From: Chytridium lagenaria
Lineage: Eukaryota; Chytridiomycota; Chytridiomycetes; Chytridiales; Chytridiaceae
Direction: 5' to 3'
Length of the DNA: 64,000 nucleotides
Assembly (NCBI GenBank): GCA_025449115.1
Contig: JAHLKC010000094.1
Location: 1 to 64,000 of the forward strand
In this document: positions 10,732 through 22,543 of the stretch, one piece after another
Position numbering within the stretch: position 1 is the first letter of the stretch
Layout: every line of letters begins with the position of its first letter
Made by a program: the position numbers and the translations under genes
Notes under the pieces: generated by a model
Databases searched by the model: none
What the model saw: only the letters and a program-made list of their open reading frames with translations
Told to the model about the DNA's origin: nothing

Positions 10732-13700
10732 TCAAGGCTCATGCCTAAACCCGTAAGCTCCCCTCCCCTCCCCTCTCCCAACATCGAACGATGGTCTCAC
10801 CCGTAGCGATGCAGACCCATCAAAAGAAAATCTCGATTTTGCTCCAAATATGCTGCCACCTCCACTCGCAGATAGTCGTTTATGTGTCTGGCTACCAGCG
10901 ACCGAATCCCTTTTATCAAGAGAAGGCCTCCACGCGAAAAACGAGTCTGACCGTCTCCTTAAACTCTCATATTCCACTCTCTCTTCATCAGGATTAGGCA
11001 GCATTTCGTCAGAGTACCTTCTTGCAGGTGAACCGCGAAGCTTTTCCCAAATTGACGACGTTTCAAGAGTAGCCTCAAGAATCAGGTGCCCACGGCGACG
11101 ATCCCTCTTTGTTGAAGAAGCATCAAACAGTCGAGGACTTAATGGCACTTCTTTAAACACAGACTTCATCTCATTCGCGTCTGACATTGATCCTGTCGCA
11201 TGACTCAAGCTACCATGAGATCCAGCATCAGAAATGATAGTCGGGGAGACATCTCTCCTAGCTCTGTTTGCTACTGCTAAGTCTGTCTCAAAGAGATCGA
11301 AATACCCCAATCCCGCATTTCCACCTTTCACAAATTGGGAGTTCGAAAGGCCCAAAGACGAGTCCTCGAATTCGAATTCATCACTTGCATTTTCTTCGTC
11401 ATGCTCGTACTCGATAGGTCCGAAGATCCACTCCACTTGTTCGAGAAGGGTCTCAACCACCTTGCACTGGAACGGCATATCGTTTCATGATGCGCTGGAT
11501 CGTGTCAAGGGCAGGTGGTGGTCGGAACAGGGTGGGTCCAAAGATAATGCTGAGATTCTTTACAGTCATTCGATTTTGTGAAGAGCATGCAGAACTCTTT
11601 GAAGATGCTCACAAACAAACTTCAACGTCTCAAAGTGTATGGGGGCAAATGATGAACCATGTCCTGCACTGCTATCATTCTATCCCTCCACACGTCAAGT
11701 TCTAGCAAAACAGAAAAAGAAAAAGATAAGTCGCTAGCTTCGAATCAGCAAAAATAAAATACTTACGAGCTGCTGCCACAAATCCTTCGTAAAGTTCGTG
11801 AGTGCAAACAGGTTCTCCTATAGGAGGTAAACCATCCCTCAAAAACCATTTAACCACGCCTGTCACGACGTGAACGTCATTATCATATAGGCTAGAGCTC
11901 GCAAATAAAGGCGTAGCCTTCTTACAATCTTCAACCTTATTCTGCTGGTGCTTGACTGTCGACTGTTCCTGTTGCTTTAAACTTGTGACTGGCTTCATAG
12001 CAGATGATTCGACCACACGTTGACCTGATGAACCACCCGGCCGCATAGAAATATACACATCGGACGAAGTCCTCATAGACGACACCGTCTCGGTAAGAGA
12101 TAGCCTTGACGCTCTACGAAGAAGAGAAGGGTGATGATCTTGAAATTGCGGCGAAGATAGAGATGACATGAGAGCTACTGAAGGAGGAGGGCGGAGATGG
12201 ACTTTTGCAGGATCGGCGTCAAACAACCTTCCGCAAATATTCCACTGTAATGGCGCTACCCGATATGCGATATAATCCTTCCGTATCCAAGCCTACGTTC
12301 AGATCATGTTAGAACTAACTTTCATCCGCACAATATAGCAAACGCATGATAAATAAAAATAAATGTACGCACCAATTTCCTCAATTAACCTTATGCATTT
12401 CCTCAAAATTAGAGGCACCTCTGCTGGTGCGTGGTAACTGCTAGCAAGCGTTCCAGGGAGGCTTATCTGCGTTCCGGCACTTGGTGGCCTCTCCCTGCCA
12501 CCTGCAATCCTTCTCCTCAACGTCGATCCTCTCGAAACAGCCGTCCCGCTCCGATGCAGAAGCGAAGACCCTTTGAATCCAGCCGTTGAAGACTTGCTTA
12601 CGCCACCTGAGGAGCCAGCAACAGGACGTTGGGCCCACAAAGGGCGATGGAAAAAGGGGAAAAATTCTTAGAGGCCGGTGCAGGCACTGTCGTTGTTTGT
12701 GGGGTGGAAGACACGGTAGGGAAAGTAAGAATATCGGATGACAAAGAGGACGACGACAAATTTGCCGTCGGACTGGCCAAAGTCTGATAGACGTCCCCAT
12801 GGTCCGTCGAGAGAGGTCGATCACCGAACAACGTGTCCATCCGTCTAGTATCTTTTACTTTTGAAAGACGGTCTTTCGCCTTTTGCTCCTTCTCTTTCTC
12901 CTTCTTCTCTTTCTTGCTGCTCTCCTTCGGCTGAGAAAGTACTGTGACCGGCCCACCTGCTGCGGGCTCCTTATCACTTTTATCGATACCATGATAAGTC
13001 GATTTTCCATTTATTCTCGACATAATTCCTGATGATTCCTCAGCGTTGCTCGACTTCCAGTAATACTTCCATACAGACGGCCTTTCGATTTCTATCGCAA
13101 CTTGCGTTGAGGTCGTTAGTGGAGAGGCGGCGGTAACGGAGGCCGAGGGAAACGGAAAATTCTGAGTTTCCACAGAAGGCGAGGACATGGCCAGCCCAGC
13201 CATGTTTTCCAAGGTCAATCCAGCAGAGCTCGACCTTGCTCTAAGTGGCCGAATCGGCGTTGGTTCTGTTGTTCGGTATGAAGCATGGGCTGAACCTTGA
13301 TGGCTCATCGCGACAATTAGTTCCGATGGCAAATCTATTTTCTTAACATTGATGGGCCGGATATAATTGGCTTTGCGCCCACTTAATCCTCAGCTCCACC
13401 TGAATGAAGAATCCTTCTAGCGGCCGTGTATCCTGCAAAGACAGGAAGAGATGATACGGGCGGTGCAGGGGGCGGCGGAGGTGGGGGTGGGACGGATGCA
13501 GGAGACTCTGCAGACGAGATAGCACCACTAGCAACTGGGAACCATGAACGCCACCATTAACTCCATTATTTTCTGACGACGACAATGCAGGAAAACCGCC
13601 TCCACATCCCGGTGACCCCAAAGTCTGAACAGATGTTGCCATAGGTCCGGAAATCAATGATGTAGATGAGCTTCCGGAAGAGGAGAAACCTCCACTACCG

Positions 13701-16682
13701 TAATGGGTCATTCTCCAATTGCCGAAAAGCTTTGAAATCGACTTTTGGCTGCCCCTATCTGGCACTGGCATTGATGTGGGTGCATAATATGACAACGCTG
13801 ACATAGATCTATAGCTTCCTCTGTCAAACGCACTTGGTAATGTTGACGGCGTAGACGGGTCAGTGGCACTATATAATAGAGTTGTATCAGACGAAGGCTT
13901 TGGAGAAAGCGAATGGGCTGAAGGTAAAGATGACTCTCCCCATGTAATATTGTGGTAAACGGTGTTGTGGAAGTGGAGGCTATCTCAGTAGTCTTTAAGG
14001 CTCTCGGGGATTTCGGGGGTGTCAGAAGAAGAGAGTTGGTCGGAGACAATGACTCGCTTGCAGCCTCGGTTTTGAACAAGGAAGTTATTCCTTTGGCCCC
14101 TGCTGACGATCCGACGGCAGCATCCACATGTGATCTGGATGAAGTGGTAGATCCTACAGTTCCCCAACCCGACTTCGTACTTCCAGACTCTCCGACCCTG
14201 AAAGACGATGAAGACTCGGGCACGGATTTTACGGATAATCCGCCAATGCCCGTGGCCCACTTTTCCTTCTTTATGGCTTCTATTATAACCTGATGCCATT
14301 CCTCAGCCTCTTTGCGTTGTGCTAATGACTCGTTTCGAAGTACAGACGCCAATGACGTTACAGAAAGCTCATGATTGTCGCCAGCCCCCGCAGACGTTGT
14401 TTCGGATATGTCACAGACCACTTCAAACTGTAGAGTGGCGGTGTGAATGGATTGGCGCTTCCCCCCATGTGAGTCGTGGCAGGGTATAGTAAGCAAAATC
14501 TGACTGCCGACCGCAGAAGTTCGAGAAGATTCAGAAGAAGTCTTGGGTGCCTCCTTCACGCGAAGGTCTACTATCGCATTCTTAAGACAGATGTAACTGA
14601 ACAAGGTTCGCTGATAACGAGAAAGCAAATCGTCAGCAAAAAAATTTGGTAATATTTCAAATCACCGTTCCACGTCGAAGGTCATGCATTGGCATTCCAT
14701 GTATCGATCGGTTACTCTCAGACGAATATTTAGGCTCCCTATCCGAATGTGGTGATGAAGGTCTCGACGGCATGGCACCGAGAGCAACACTTGTAACCGA
14801 GTTTGCCTGCAAACCCTTGCCAGTGTGGTTTCGAAGATCATTCATAGAGCGTTGCCGTTTGTTCTGTACGTACTGCTGTGTTTTCTTTGCAAAACTCCCC
14901 AAAAACTTAAAAGTTGCAGTTAGCGACAGGAGTAGATAAAAAAATGTAAACTCGTTATTACCTTTGAAATAGTTTTAGGGCCCTCCCTAGACGTTGTTCT
15001 TTTCGTAGGTAGAAGCGAGTCTGACCTTGCCTCTTTCAACAGTGGGGGCGGAGGTGGCGGTGGCGGTGGCGATGCGGTTTTTGAGGTTAAATTTGAATTC
15101 AGTGTTATCGAAGGCAGTAGTGGGGTCGCAGATATGGTGTAGAGAAAAAGGTAATGTTCCCGTATTTCTACATAGAAAAGGGACAAATCCTCCTCCTCCC
15201 TTTGAAACAGCGGAAAAGCCACAGAATCCGCTGAACTTTTTAAATGTAAGGCCTTGCCAGCCGCTTCCTTTAACACGGATGCAAAAGACCTGGCATGTCC
15301 AATTCTGTGAGTATGTCCAGCAAAATTGTGCTGTCCAGACGTCTTCAGCAAGAACCCAGACTTCGCTACGGGCCAATTAGCAGCTGTCTCCAAAATATGA
15401 CGAGCTTCTTCAGGCTTTAATACTTGAAGCACCTAATTACCAGTAGTAGAGGTTAGTTTTTTAAAGGCGAATCATAACTTGTCAACCTTAATTGATGGAA
15501 GATTACATCGTACTGATAAAGACTTCGACGATAAGGTAAGCGATTTATACTAGTGTCGTCACTCAAAGTCTTCATCAATAAACCTTCTGGCCCTTGCTCC
15601 TCTGTTTCCATTTGTTGAAATTGAATTGCTGGGGCGTGGGCTAAAACCTTCAATGCGTCCTCATCGAAGAAGGTACGTGGATGGGAAGGCTCGATGATGT
15701 TGGCTGAACCGATAGACTCGGCTGGCATTGCTTCAGATAAAAGAGTATTTTCCATAATTACAAAGGGAATTTTGGAGCTCGATCGAAGGGGCGGGACAGG
15801 ACTACGCTCGCTTTCAGCGTCAACATCCGACTGAGGAGTGACAAATTCACCATCCTATTGATGTAAACGTAAAGAAAAAAAAGTTTACAAAGATTTCGTT
15901 TAAAAAAGGGAAATTAAACGGGCATGGGGGCATTAAACAGGGAAAAGGGAAAGAGGAGCAAGAGAAAAACAACAAAAAAACTTTGGAGTTAAACTTACGT
16001 AAGAATTAGATAGTTTCAGCACATTGTCCATAAGGAGAAGCTCGGCTGCTTCGTTGGAAAAAATCTCACAATCAGGGATCGACGAAGTGGTCAGGGCAGC
16101 ATCAGGCATAGAAAAAGGAATCACTGTACTAAATTGCGCTGCTGATATTGAATCGGTAGGGGTGAATGTCGGGACAAGTTGCCCTCGTTGTTCCAATGCC
16201 TGTCCGGAAAAGGTATTGGAAATTTCTAAGATGGTGGCGTGGGGCACGCTTGCCGGTAATGTCAAGGAAGGAGTCATGTTGACGTTCGAGATTGAGTGAC
16301 TTGCGTCTCTTGACGGTGACGTTGAAGAAATAGATGTTTTTTCTTGAATTGGATGAAGGGGATGCGTTCGCTTCGGTGTAGGTGAAGGGGCCAAATTGGT
16401 GTTGGACAATCCTAGAGATTCGGATGATGTTGCTGCTGAAGGGGGTGAGGGAACTGAGATGTTCAAATGACGGGCAGCTGGGTGTAGTGAAATCCTCAAG
16501 GGAACAGGGTGTCCGTCTAGAGAGAACCTCCTGTCGTAAACACTTGTGGCATGGCCGTCCAACGTGAGTAAGGGCATACTGAGAGGTCTTGATGGTGAAG
16601 TTTCCGCATGCCGACGAAAAGGACCTAAATAGGCACGGGCCTCCGACTCTCGTACTGGCACTAAGACCTCCAGTTGGGACAT
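10732..16682 (-). CDS. Large PH domain and RhoGAP domain protein
   Basis: GTPase-activating protein for a Rho-family GTPase, probably recruited to membrane by its PH domain. The ATG at 16682 opens a Ser/Thr/Pro-rich N-terminal exon (to about 16000). A PH domain spread over about 15430-14290 is interrupted by poly-Pro and Ser-rich insertions: FLLKTSGQ, YVEIREHYLFLYTI, then FSYICLKNAIVDLRV, TATLQFEVVCD and the final helix EEWHQVIIEAIKKE. A long disordered Ser/Pro segment (14280-12600) follows. RhoGAP spans about 12430-11470: RKCIRLIEEIG, GLDTEGLYRISG with the arginine finger, VVTGVVKWFLRDGLPPIGEP, MTVKNLSIIFGPTLFRPPP. A 247-residue acidic/Ser-rich tail ends at 10732. Single-base frame breaks are needed near 13380, 13540, 12235 and 11570. 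Overall it resembles Bem3-type GAPs without a visible PX domain. Target GTPase unknown. Confidence 0.8.
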
Positions 16683-18090
16683 GAAATGGCCTCAAAATCC
16701 TAGAGACTTGAACTCAGCACCTCGAAGCAACAAATCTTTTGCCACTTGAAATTGAATATATTACTATTTGACACATATACTGCCACCAATACATACATAC
16801 ACTAAAAAACAACCACAGATAGAGCAAGAGAGTAACAGGACAAGAATATTAAGCAAAAACAAATGCATTAACAAACAAACAAACAAATAAAAACATTGTG
16901 GGCTTAATTACAACGTATTTTTAAATAGTATTTGGCTGCATGGGCATGGGTGCATGGATGATCAGTATTGTGTAATCTCACAGGTCCGCATTTAAGTCTC
17001 CCCTGTTGGCGCTGTAAAGGTGTGTTGAAGGTCTTATTTGGAGTGTACGAAAATCTATTCAACTTCCAACAACTTCCAAAGTATTGCATAAAGGGGAACC
17101 ATATGACAACAGCAAATATTGACTATATTGACGGGTAGCATGCATAGGTTAGCATACCACTTCCTTTTGTCAAAAGCTGTCTCATATCTGTGAGGAAAAA
17201 GTATCTACACTCCGAGCGGGAAAAGAATGGAATAGGACCAAGAATATTTTATTATTGGCACAATGTCAATATAAGCAATGCATATATGCCTTCCTAAGGT
17301 TATCTGATAACCTTATATGATCTAAAGGCTATAGCCATTGATAACCATTAATACTCTCCGGGATTGCATAGTGCCCACCAATCTTTGACATGGATTTGCA
17401 TTCACATTGAAAGAAAAGTACAATACCTCTGTGGAAACCTCTTTGTCTTTCTTGCCAGTCCTCTGGTTGCTGTGAAGTTATGAAGCAGCTCCACTGAACA
17501 GGCACAAGTGCGGAAGTACTCCTAGCTTTTAGGTCATTTGCTTATTACGCTTACGCCCTGATTGCCTTCGTCTATGGCTATGTGAGCCCTTTTCTTAAGC
17601 GCGTGGAGACCAATTATGTGTGCAGAGTTGACGGTAGGCTTGTGTTTATGTTATTCTGTTTAGTTGTTTGTCTTGTTTATAAATCCCCCATCATTGTATT
17701 TTGTAAATTAGAGATTGAGAAAAACTTGAATAGAATTACGACACGCATCAAGATCTTGTCCTAGGCCAGCCTTGTGCTGTGCTCTCCCTACCCTTTTATT
17801 ACAAATTTTGCTTAAGTATCCTGTGAGGCGTTCAATGATCGGACATTGCTGGGGGGTTCCGCAAGCTAGATCAAGACAACTGAGTCTAAGGAAGGGTAAA
17901 CCAGAGTTATTACGCTTGACAAGACTAGTGCCTAGGATGTACTCCTAGGTCAAGAGTCAAGCCCTACTCTGCCTTTAGCGACAGCGGGATTTAAGTTGCT
18001 GTGGATCTGCTCTATTTAACTAATCTAAATGAAATAAAGAAGGAAAAAGGAAGGAAAAAGTTACTCAGGCGGAGATCCAACGCGCCAGAG

Positions 18091-18225
18091 TGGAAGGGTC
18101 ATTCAAGAAGGGAGTCCATCCCACTCCTAGAAGTGTACAAGGCCTTGTAAGTGCCACAATAAGCCATTAACATGTTCTCATCTGATCTCTTCTACCTAAG
18201 GCCCTGCTCATGCTGCACTCCCACT
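18091..18225. repeat. Dispersed repeat segment R2, copy a
   Basis: About 135 bases alignable with 19964-20102. Shared landmarks in order: gggagtccatcc, ctcctag, aagcc, catgttct, tctgatctc, tctaccta, ggccctgctcatg, ctcccact. Divergence is substantial with small indels, as in an old transposon or SINE-like family. Confidence 0.75.
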
Positions 18226-18276
18226 GTGATTTTCTCTTGACCCATCCCTCCCTACCTAGCTTCGACTAAGGGGTAG

Positions 18277-18332
18277 GGGAGAAGAGTAAAGGAGTTGCTC
18301 CAGCAGATCAAGTCCACAGAGCACCTAGGGAC
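18277..18332. repeat. Dispersed repeat segment R1, copy a
   Basis: Begins gagaagagtaaaggagttgc and continues through ccagcag and agtccacagagcacctag. The same roughly 55 bases recur at 19690-19745 with only a few differences, including a 1-base insertion. The two copies are direct repeats about 1.4 kb apart. Confidence 0.85.
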
Positions 18333-19159
18333 AGGATGTACTCCTGAATCTAAGTGACGTTGTTGTTGTTTGGCGATGGTGTGGGTGAGTGATCGAGAGA
18401 TTCTGCTTATTTAAGGGAGAAGGGAACGTGTTTTAGTATCTTCATTATCAACTTACCTTGCTTCTAAAACAATACCAGAACCAGATTGTCTCCAGGCAAT
18501 CGGGGGATGGCTATAAATCTCCATGCCACCCTACTATGGCACCTTTTGGAACATGGCTCTCGTTTGCCTCTCAGAGCTTAGAACAGGGTAACCTCACTCA
18601 TTGCCTGCCGTTAGCGCCTGATCATCGGGTCAGAGAGCACCAGAGGTGGAATATAGCTGACCAAGCCTTGACTAAAGGACATTGTGAATGAGGAGGGATT
18701 CCATCACAGCCTTCCGTCTCAAACGGCCGGATTGCAGCTTCACCAGGTGGTAAGGGGCAGAGGGTCGACTGTCATCCAACTAAGAGTGAAGGGGAGATCA
18801 AGTTGCGAGGCCACGCGCGTTGGATAGAGGATAGGGGATCAACTTAATATCAACTACTGGATTCAACAGGTACAAGATTAAATCAAGAAATCTCTCATAT
18901 TAAAGTAATACACAAAATACAAGTAAATAATAGACACAACATATGCACACACACATAAACGGCACATATGTGCGCCACCTCCTTCAATAGAAACCCTATA
19001 AATGTGGGGAAAAAGTATATATAAAGATCCCAGAGGAAAAGGAAGGGAGGATTCAATATGCGCGTAAATATACGCGTTGACGCGGGATATAATGGAACTC
19101 AACGGACTCAGACAAACTGTCCTTATAAGCCATAGGCCATGTGAATAATGTAATTCTTC

Positions 19160-19430
19160 ACACCACTCACAGGCAACTAGATAGCCAGTCAAAACAGTCA
19201 AGAATAGAACAGAGGTGGTTATGCTACCCAAACCTTTGAAGGAATCATGCCACAGAGATGTCTATCCAGGGCAGGCCTTCTAAGACTCAAGTGTCTTGGT
19301 TCAAGGTGTATTCTCCCCCAGCGGCGTAATTCCTGAGTGCCCTCAGGTACAACTAAATAACAAAATATTGAATAAGAGAAGAATGAAGAAAGCATGGCCC
19401 AAGGGCGGTCATGCCTGGATATATGTGTGG
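19160..19430. repeat. Dispersed repeat segment R3, copy a
   Basis: Aligns with 20096-20330: cactcacaggcaa, agaacagaggtggttat, caaacct, aatgtcttggttca-like and the A-rich part near 19350 with similar order. Same orientation; moderate divergence. Confidence 0.7.
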
Positions 19431-19689
19431 GATCAATCCAGGACTACAGAGGTGCACGTAAATCTTTTCAATTTTTAAAATGATAGATAATACACAAAGT
19501 TGGCATCCCACGTTGACTGCCCTTCCTTCTATAAAAACCTCTCCCGTAGCTATCCGGAAAAAAAACCCATGAAAATCTTTGATAGAAAAAAGTATGGAAC
19601 GGGAACAAGGAAATAAGAATAAACGCACGACGTCTGTATAAGCGCCTTGTTTATGCGTCTTGGTGAAGTTATCTTATAATCGCACAGGT

Positions 19690-19745
19690 AGAGAAGAGTA
19701 AAGGAGTTGCTCCAGCAGAGGCAAGTCCACAGAGCACCTAGAGAC
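19690..19745. repeat. Dispersed repeat segment R1, copy b
   Basis: Near-identical to 18277-18332 over about 55 bases (gagaagagtaaaggagttgc, then agtccacagagcacctag). After the shared segment the two loci diverge, so this is a fragment boundary or an old deletion. Confidence 0.85.
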
Positions 19746-19963
19746 GGGTTGACCACCATGGAGAGAGAAATCACTGTGTCGCGCCATGCTCATCCGTGGA
19801 CGTTCTTAAAGTATGCAGGTGGCTGCAACTCCTCTTTTGCTAAGGCAAGGATTTTGCTTTCTGTACAGCTTAACTGTTCCCAACAAGTTCTACTATGATC
19901 AAATGGAAAAAAACAACGAAAAACGATAACAAAAGAACCTAGGTCGGGGATGACACATACCTA

Positions 19964-20102
19964 GGTGGAAAGTCCTTGAGGAGGGAGTCCATCCACGCTC
20001 CTAGGACTTTACCAAGCCTCAAAATTGGCTGCAGTAAGCCGTTTTAGCATGTTCTAATCTGATCTCATCTACCTAGGGCCCTGCTCATGTGGCTCTCCCA
20101 CT
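19964..20102. repeat. Dispersed repeat segment R2, copy b
   Basis: Second copy of the 18091-18225 segment, same orientation, with the same ordered landmarks (gggagtccatcc ... ggccctgctcatg ... ctcccact). It runs directly into a copy of segment R3 at 20100. Confidence 0.75.
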
Positions 20103-20330
20103 CACAGGCAAGAACAGAACAGAGGTGGTTATACTGACCAAACCTCTAAAGAAATTATGCCCTTGAGGCACATTCCCATGGCTCATACTTTCTTAGATAA
20201 TGTCTTGGTTCAGATAGCAGTCTCACCCAGCCGCGTGCTAACCAGAGCACCCGCTAGTACAACTCAACACACTATAATGAATATAAAGGGGAAGATGATA
20301 GCACAACCCACCAGGGGCTGGCCTGAGGTA
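20096..20330. repeat. Dispersed repeat segment R3, copy b
   Basis: Second copy of the 19160-19430 segment, shorter by small deletions (aacagaggtggttatact, caaacctctaaag, gtcttggttca, gtacaact). It abuts R2 copy b, suggesting R2 and R3 are parts of one longer element. Confidence 0.7.
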
Positions 20331-20742
20331 GTTGGTTAAAGAGCCGACAGTTTTGAATGTAACTAGGACTGCCTATAACTCGTCAGATACTGAACTATTG
20401 GCTACACACTTATGAAGCACCGTATATTTTAATATGTGTAGTTTACATATGATAGCCAGAAAGAGGAGAGAGAAATTCTGAAATCAGAGTCATGGGTTGC
20501 TGGGGGCGCTTAGCCTATATAATGTGTTTGGCGTCGCGTCGCGATTCTAAGTCAAAGGAAGACTTGACGTATTCAAAGGCCTTGGCAGGGCCGTCGCAAA
20601 AAGGGAAGGTACAGACAGGCTCAGCAAATCAGCAAACATAAATTGTCTCCACATGTTTGGATACCATGCGGAAAATCTGCTTAGAAATATCCATTCAAAT
20701 TTATTATTTGTAATAAATATTTACAATCTCATATCTGAGTCT

Positions 20743-21237
20743 ATGAACTTCATTCGCAACTTCCTTTCAGGCGCATCCTCATCAACACCCACCGCAATGG
20801 CCGCTGCTGCTGACATCGTTGAGAACTACATCAAGGACAACGCCGTTACGGTGAGCATAAAACTTTACCTTCAAAACTTGACTGGCTTTTGAACCCTGCT
20901 AACCACCCTTTCTTTTGGTAAGGTATTTTCCAAGACGTACTGCCCTTACTGCATCAGGGCGAAATCGCTCCTCGACAGCCTAAACGTCAAATACCAGGCC
21001 ATTGAGCTTGATCACTTGAGCAATGGCAGCGACATTCAAAACTATCTTCATCAGAAGTCTGGACAGGTGACATTTAAAAAAGCTTTTCCGTTCTCCTTTT
21101 ATCGAATGGCTAAACTCAGCATCGTTAAATAGAGGACTGTTCCCAACATCTACATCAATCAAGAGCACGTTGGTGGCTGCGACGATCTCCACGAAGCCCA
21201 CGCTAACGGCACTCTCAAGAAGCTTCTCAAGGCATAA
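20743..21237 (+). CDS. GRX1: Dithiol glutaredoxin
   Basis: Small thiol-disulfide oxidoreductase that uses glutathione to reduce disulfides. Three exons: 20743-20850, 20923-21066 and 21133-21237, joined at GTGAGC/AG and GTGACA/AG. The active site CPYC occurs in VFSKTYCPYCIRAKSLL, with the family's cis-Pro motif RTVPNIYI and the glutathione-binding GGCDDL near the C terminus; the last residues are LKKLLKA. About 118 residues. Starting at 20743 gives a short N-terminal extension (MNFIRNFLSGASSS); starting at the second ATG, 20797, gives a classical cytosolic length. The extension could be a targeting sequence, but it is weak. No frame break. Confidence 0.95.
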
Positions 21238-21337
21238 AGACTCCCTCTTTGACTATCACCACTTCTTAAAATCACCCTGTCGTTAAGCGTTGCATCTTAA
21301 TACACTTTTATCAACCCATAGATCATCATAGACGCTG

Positions 21338-22464
21338 TTACTTCTTCCCCGTCTTTTTCCCCGTCTTCTTTTCTTCAACTAAATCAGGGTTCTTGGCAAC
21401 CATTGTGTCATAACTTCCATCTTTCATGACCTGAAATAGGCCAATAATACCGGTTCTGTCTATCAAATGTGCCAAGTTATGATGGAGAGGATTGCCATAC
21501 ATATACAGCGTGCTCCCCGTACCGGCCAACAGGGTTTTTGCTGAGATGTGATGAGTCCGACAATAACTCGCCAAACACCTACAGATAGTCTTTGGCAGAA
21601 TTTCTATCAGATTTCCTTGAATGTGAAGGTGTTTCAAGGACCCGAGCTCTCCGATTTCCGTTGGAAGCTCCTTTAATTTGTTGTCTCTAAGAACAAGCTG
21701 GGTCGGTTAGTCAATTAATGTTATTTTGCTTGCTACCGTTTCAAGACTTTTTAAGTTTCCACACTCCGCAGGAAAAGTTTCTAGTTCATTATTCGCAAGA
21801 TGCAAGACTTTGAGCGTTGCTGGATTAAATAAAGGCCGAATGTAAAAAAGGAAGAGAAAATAGGAGTTTTTAGTTCCTCGTTGTTTTTCAAAAACCTACT
21901 TAAATAACCGAAGTTTGCTGTCAAATAGGATATTTTGTTGCAACTGAGATCCAGATATTGGAGCGAGGGACATGATCCGAACCCTGTGGGAAGTTCCGTA
22001 ATTTCATTGAAACTGATAGACAGACAGCATTAAGTGCGTACGGATATAAAGATGACAACAGTAGAAGAAGAGTAATTAACCTAGCTGTTAGGTGCTTCAA
22101 GGATCGTAACATGGATACCGATTTCGGGAGAGATGCGAGTTTATTGGCAAAGACAGAAAAAATCTCGAGCCGTGAGAGCAGGTATATGGATTCGGGAAGT
22201 GAAGTCTAGCATTTAATAAGCAGGACAAAATCGTACTTTATACCAGCTTATTGTGAGAAAGGTTGAGGCGTGTGATGTTGGTAAGGGCAACTGTTTCTTT
22301 GAATGAGACATTGGGACTTGGATAAAAAAACTAACTTCAAAATCCATACTTAAGTTATCTGGAACTTCCTTAAGTCCACGCTTATGAAGATCGCATACGT
22401 CTGATCCATTGAGCTTTGCCTTCAGTAGAAGTGACTCGATGCTCGCCGAGCTTGACGAGAACAT
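21338..22464 (-). CDS. Leucine-rich repeat protein
   Basis: Short LRR protein of about 250 residues in about six exons. The ATG at 22464 begins MFSSSSASIESLLLKAKL and a cap-like segment GLKEVPDNLS. Repeats of the LPxxLxxLxxLxxLxxxxNxL type follow: ITRLNLSHNKL, TSLPESIYLLSRLEIFSV, LASLPKSVSMLRSLKHL, LPTGFGSCPSLQYLDLSCNK, and the 21600-21800 region with LKHLHIQGNLIEILPKTICR-like sequence. The C terminus is Lys-rich (KKTGKKTGKK). Similar in size and repeat type to LRRC57-like and Ras-group LRR proteins, which act as protein-binding scaffolds; I cannot assign a partner. It is convergent with glutaredoxin (100 bases) and divergent from BABAM2 (79 bases). Confidence 0.8.
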
Positions 22465-22543
22465 GCTGTTGTGTTGACTTGCTTGGACTTGTCAGTGAAC
22501 CTTGTCTTTACTTTCAGGACTTGGTTTCACGAGGCCTCTCAAA

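Larger units (their letters stand above)
16683..20742. other. Gene-poor region with decayed dispersed repeats
   Basis: About 4 kb between the RhoGAP gene start and the glutaredoxin start. Only short open frames occur and none resembles a known protein or transposase. The stretch is instead made of degenerate copies of the same segments in different order (listed separately), interspersed with A-rich tracts such as the AAAC-rich run near 16860-16900. The last 400 bases (20343-20742) probably hold the glutaredoxin promoter. I see no terminal inverted repeats, reverse transcriptase or rRNA/tRNA gene. Confidence 0.6.

Noticed and set aside
16683..20742. Intact transposon or retroelement
   Set aside because: No transposase, integrase or reverse transcriptase fragment and no clear terminal repeats; only decayed segments.
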